A DNA stretch of 8,098 nt from assembly GCA_021739805.1 (NCBI GenBank), contig JAIPBB010000249.1, positions 1 to 8,098 on the forward strand. The letters are read 5' to 3'. The stretch's first letter is position 1, and each line of letters starts with the position of its first letter. Origin of the DNA: Saprospiraceae bacterium (lineage in GTDB: Bacteria; Bacteroidota; Bacteroidia; Bacteroidales; JAIPBB01). Position numbers and translations under genes: made by a program. This document shows, one piece after another, positions 6,735-8,098 of the stretch. Below the pieces are notes generated by a model, which was not told the origin of the DNA, made no database searches, and saw nothing but the letters and a program-made list of their open reading frames with translations.

Positions 6735-6817
6735 GTAAAAGGCATCCATACGGACTCCCTTCGGTCGAAAGTAAAAAGGCATCCTACGGACTTGCTTCGC
6801 TTCGAAAGTAAAAAGGC
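6735..6817. repeat. Tandem 36-37-base repeat containing a GCTTCGCTTCG core
   Basis: Unit A (6735-6770) and unit B (6771-6807) share GTAAAA(A)GGCATCC, then TACGGACT, then a TTCG-rich end and GAAA. A third, partial unit starts at 6808 with GTAAAAAGGCA. Unit B contains GCTTCGCTTCG (6794-6804), identical to 44-54. The units differ at a few positions, so the duplication is not brand new. Confidence 0.7.
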
Positions 6818-6854
6818 AGTGTTTAGTATTCAGGCATTGACAGTGTTTAGTATT
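6817..6854. repeat. 14-base direct repeat CAGTGTTTAGTATT
   Basis: CAGTGTTTAGTATT is present exactly at 6817-6830 and 6841-6854, a 24-base offset. Degenerate GTATT units continue to about 6876 (for example TTGGTATT and CGGTATT). No coding or structural role is visible. Confidence 0.7.
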
Positions 6855-6959
6855 TAAGTATTTGGTATTCGGTATTCTGCTTTTCTCCTTCACCTCCGCC
6901 TTCGCCAACTCCTTTCCACAATTTGCATATTATATGTTCTACACAATTATTTAATTTCG

Positions 6960-6967
6960 TAGATTTG
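6960..6967 (+). promoter_or_regulatory. Putative -7 promoter element of the polysaccharide gene
   Basis: TAGATTTG matches TAnnTTTG exactly and ends 22 bases before the ATG at 6989, giving a short A-rich leader. No good -33 element is found at the expected distance; TTTG at 6922-6925 is too far upstream. Confidence 0.5.
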
Positions 6968-6988
6968 CCTAAAATAATTCATGCTATA

Positions 6989-8098
6989 ATGATTCTATCA
7001 AACAGGAATTTCCCACGCTGGCTAATTTTATTAATCGATATTGTAATAATTATAATTTCGGTTTTTTTGGCTTATATGGTTAGGTTTAATTTCAACATCC
7101 CTCAGGTTGAGATAGTTCAAATACCTGAAATTCTGGGCTATATTCTAGGTGTTAGAATAATAAGTTTCCTTGTTTCCAGGACTTATGCCGGATTTGTCAG
7201 ATATACCAGTACAGAAGATGTAGTTAAAATTTTTGTTGTTATTATTGCAGGTAGTGTGTTTTTTAGCATCTCAAATCTTGTATCATATTATATGGTTAAT
7301 GAGAAATTCTTTATACCTTTCTCTATTATAATTATAGATTTCTTTGCTACAACACTTGGAATGTCGTTTTACAGAATTCTTGTGAAAGTTGCTTTTCTTG
7401 AACTTCAAAGCCCATCGAAAAACAAAACTAATGTTGTTATATTTGGAGCAGGTGAGAGTGGGATTATCTCTAAAAGAGCTTTAGACAGAGACGCAGGTAC
7501 TAAGTATAAAGTATTGGCTTTTCTTGATGACAACGAAAAAAAGGTAGGTAAAAAGCTTGAAAACATCTCAATTGTTAGTGGAAGTGAACTTGATAAAACT
7601 CTAAGAAATAATAATGTAGCTCATTTAATCTTATCAGTTCAGAATTTGAATCCGGCAAGAAAAAAGGAAATTATTGAGACTTGCCTTGAAAATAATACCA
7701 GGGTATTGAATGTGCCACCAATGAGCAAATGGATTAATGGAGAGCTAAGTTTTAAACAGATAAAAAAAATTAACATTGAAGACCTTCTTGAAAGAGATGA
7801 AATAAAACTTGACCAGGGAAAAATTAAGAATGAACTTTCCGGTAAGAATGTTCTTATCACAGGTGCTGCCGGTTCTATTGGCAGTGAGTTAGTAAGGCAA
7901 ATTGCAAATTATTTACCTAAAAATTTAATTTTAGTAGATAATGCTGAAACTCCTTTATATGAGATTGAACTTGAACTAGGAGAGCATCCTAAGGAAGTTA
8001 ATTATGAAGTTGTACTTTGCGATATTCGCAATAAAGCCCGGATGAATCTAGTGTTTGATAAGTTTCAACCTAATATTATTTTCCATGCAGCAGCATAT
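6989..8098 (+). CDS. Nucleoside-diphosphate-sugar dehydratase/epimerase, FlaA1/WbpM/CapD type (3'-truncated by the window edge)
   Basis: An uninterrupted frame of 370 codons runs from the ATG at 6989 to the last base; the gene continues beyond. An upstream ATG at 6981 hits a stop after two codons, so 6989 is the first usable start. The N-terminus has about four hydrophobic membrane segments (roughly residues 12-31, 48-64, 81-101 and 108-125). Then comes a first Rossmann-like domain with FGAGESG (152-158), and the start of the catalytic SDR domain with the NAD(P)-binding TGAAGSIGSE (291-300). Further typical pieces are LVDNAETPLYEIELEL (315-330), CDIRN (344-348) and HAAAY (366-370). Complete relatives are about 600-650 residues and convert UDP-GlcNAc-type sugars to 4-keto-6-deoxy intermediates for capsule, O-antigen or protein glycosylation at the inner membrane. 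The catalytic residues lie outside the window, so dehydratase versus epimerase cannot be settled. Confidence 0.92.
   Translation, partial: MILSNRNFPRWLILLIDIVIIIISVFLAYMVRFNFNIPQVEIVQIPEILGYILGVRIISFLVSRTYAGFVRYTSTEDVVKIFVVIIAGSVFFSISNLVSYYMVNEKFFIPFSIIIIDFFATTLGMSFYRILVKVAFLELQSPSKNKTNVVIFGAGESGIISKRALDRDAGTKYKVLAFLDDNEKKVGKKLENISIVSGSELDKTLRNNNVAHLILSVQNLNPARKKEIIETCLENNTRVLNVPPMSKWINGELSFKQIKKINIEDLLERDEIKLDQGKIKNELSGKNVLITGAAGSIGSELVRQIANYLPKNLILVDNAETPLYEIELELGEHPKEVNYEVVLCDIRNKARMNLVFDKFQPNIIFHAAAY

Larger units (their letters stand above)
6603..6988. other. Repeat-dense divergent region between comB and the polysaccharide gene
   Basis: This 386-base gap separates divergent genes. From the left it holds the comB promoter box, an AT-rich hairpin (6647-6679), a hexamer array (6685-6726), a 36-37-base tandem repeat (6735-6817) and a 14-base direct repeat (6817-6854). 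A pyrimidine-rich tract that mirrors the hexamer array follows (6883-6906), and the promoter box of the downstream gene is at 6960-6967. An open frame on the minus strand at 6723-6908 simply reads through the repeats; its peptide is itself repetitive (two NTKHC units), so I do not call it a gene. Confidence 0.7.

Noticed and set aside
6723..6908. Minus-strand 61-codon frame
   Set aside because: It translates the intergenic repeats; the peptide repeats NTKHC and has no independent support.
7639..7860. Minus-strand frame opposite the polysaccharide gene
   Set aside because: It lies opposite a continuous frame with clear Rossmann motifs.

Overview
The window looks like chromosomal DNA from a member of the Bacteroidota, probably a Bacteroidales-like lineage. 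The DNA is AT-rich and the genes lack clear Shine-Dalgarno sequences, having A-rich leaders instead. Several starts are preceded 22-30 bases upstream by a match or near-match to the Bacteroidota -7 element TAnnTTTG. The lipoprotein peptidase, the DUF6364-like antitoxin remnant and the heptamer and hexamer intergenic repeats all fit. The species cannot be named from this sequence alone.

Layout. Bases 1-154 hold short-period repeats. A complete rarA (minus strand, 155-1429) is divergent from a complete hisS (plus strand, 1844-3217); the 414-base gap between them carries promoter elements and a repeat cluster. The 501-base gap after hisS contains a minus-strand gene that seems broken by a one-base frameshift, a DUF6364-type antitoxin remnant at 3308-3558, followed by three consecutive hairpins, the last of which looks like a terminator. 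Next come two minus-strand genes in the same direction: an M49 dipeptidyl peptidase III lipoprotein (3719-5773), and upstream of it a ComB-family 2-phosphosulfolactate phosphatase (5865-6578, or up to 6602). A repeat-dense 386-base gap follows. The window ends inside a plus-strand gene (6989 to beyond 8098) for a membrane-anchored UDP-sugar dehydratase/epimerase of the FlaA1/WbpM/CapD type.

The genes do not form one pathway. rarA (fork maintenance) and hisS (translation) are housekeeping genes. The peptidase and comB could share a transcript, because the gap between them is only about 90 bases and has no obvious promoter, but they have no known functional link. The last gene suggests that a surface-polysaccharide or glycosylation locus begins at the right edge. 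I see no clear undescribed multi-gene system. The most unusual material is the decayed antitoxin without a toxin partner and the families of intergenic repeats that share periods and a common GCTTCGCTTCG core.
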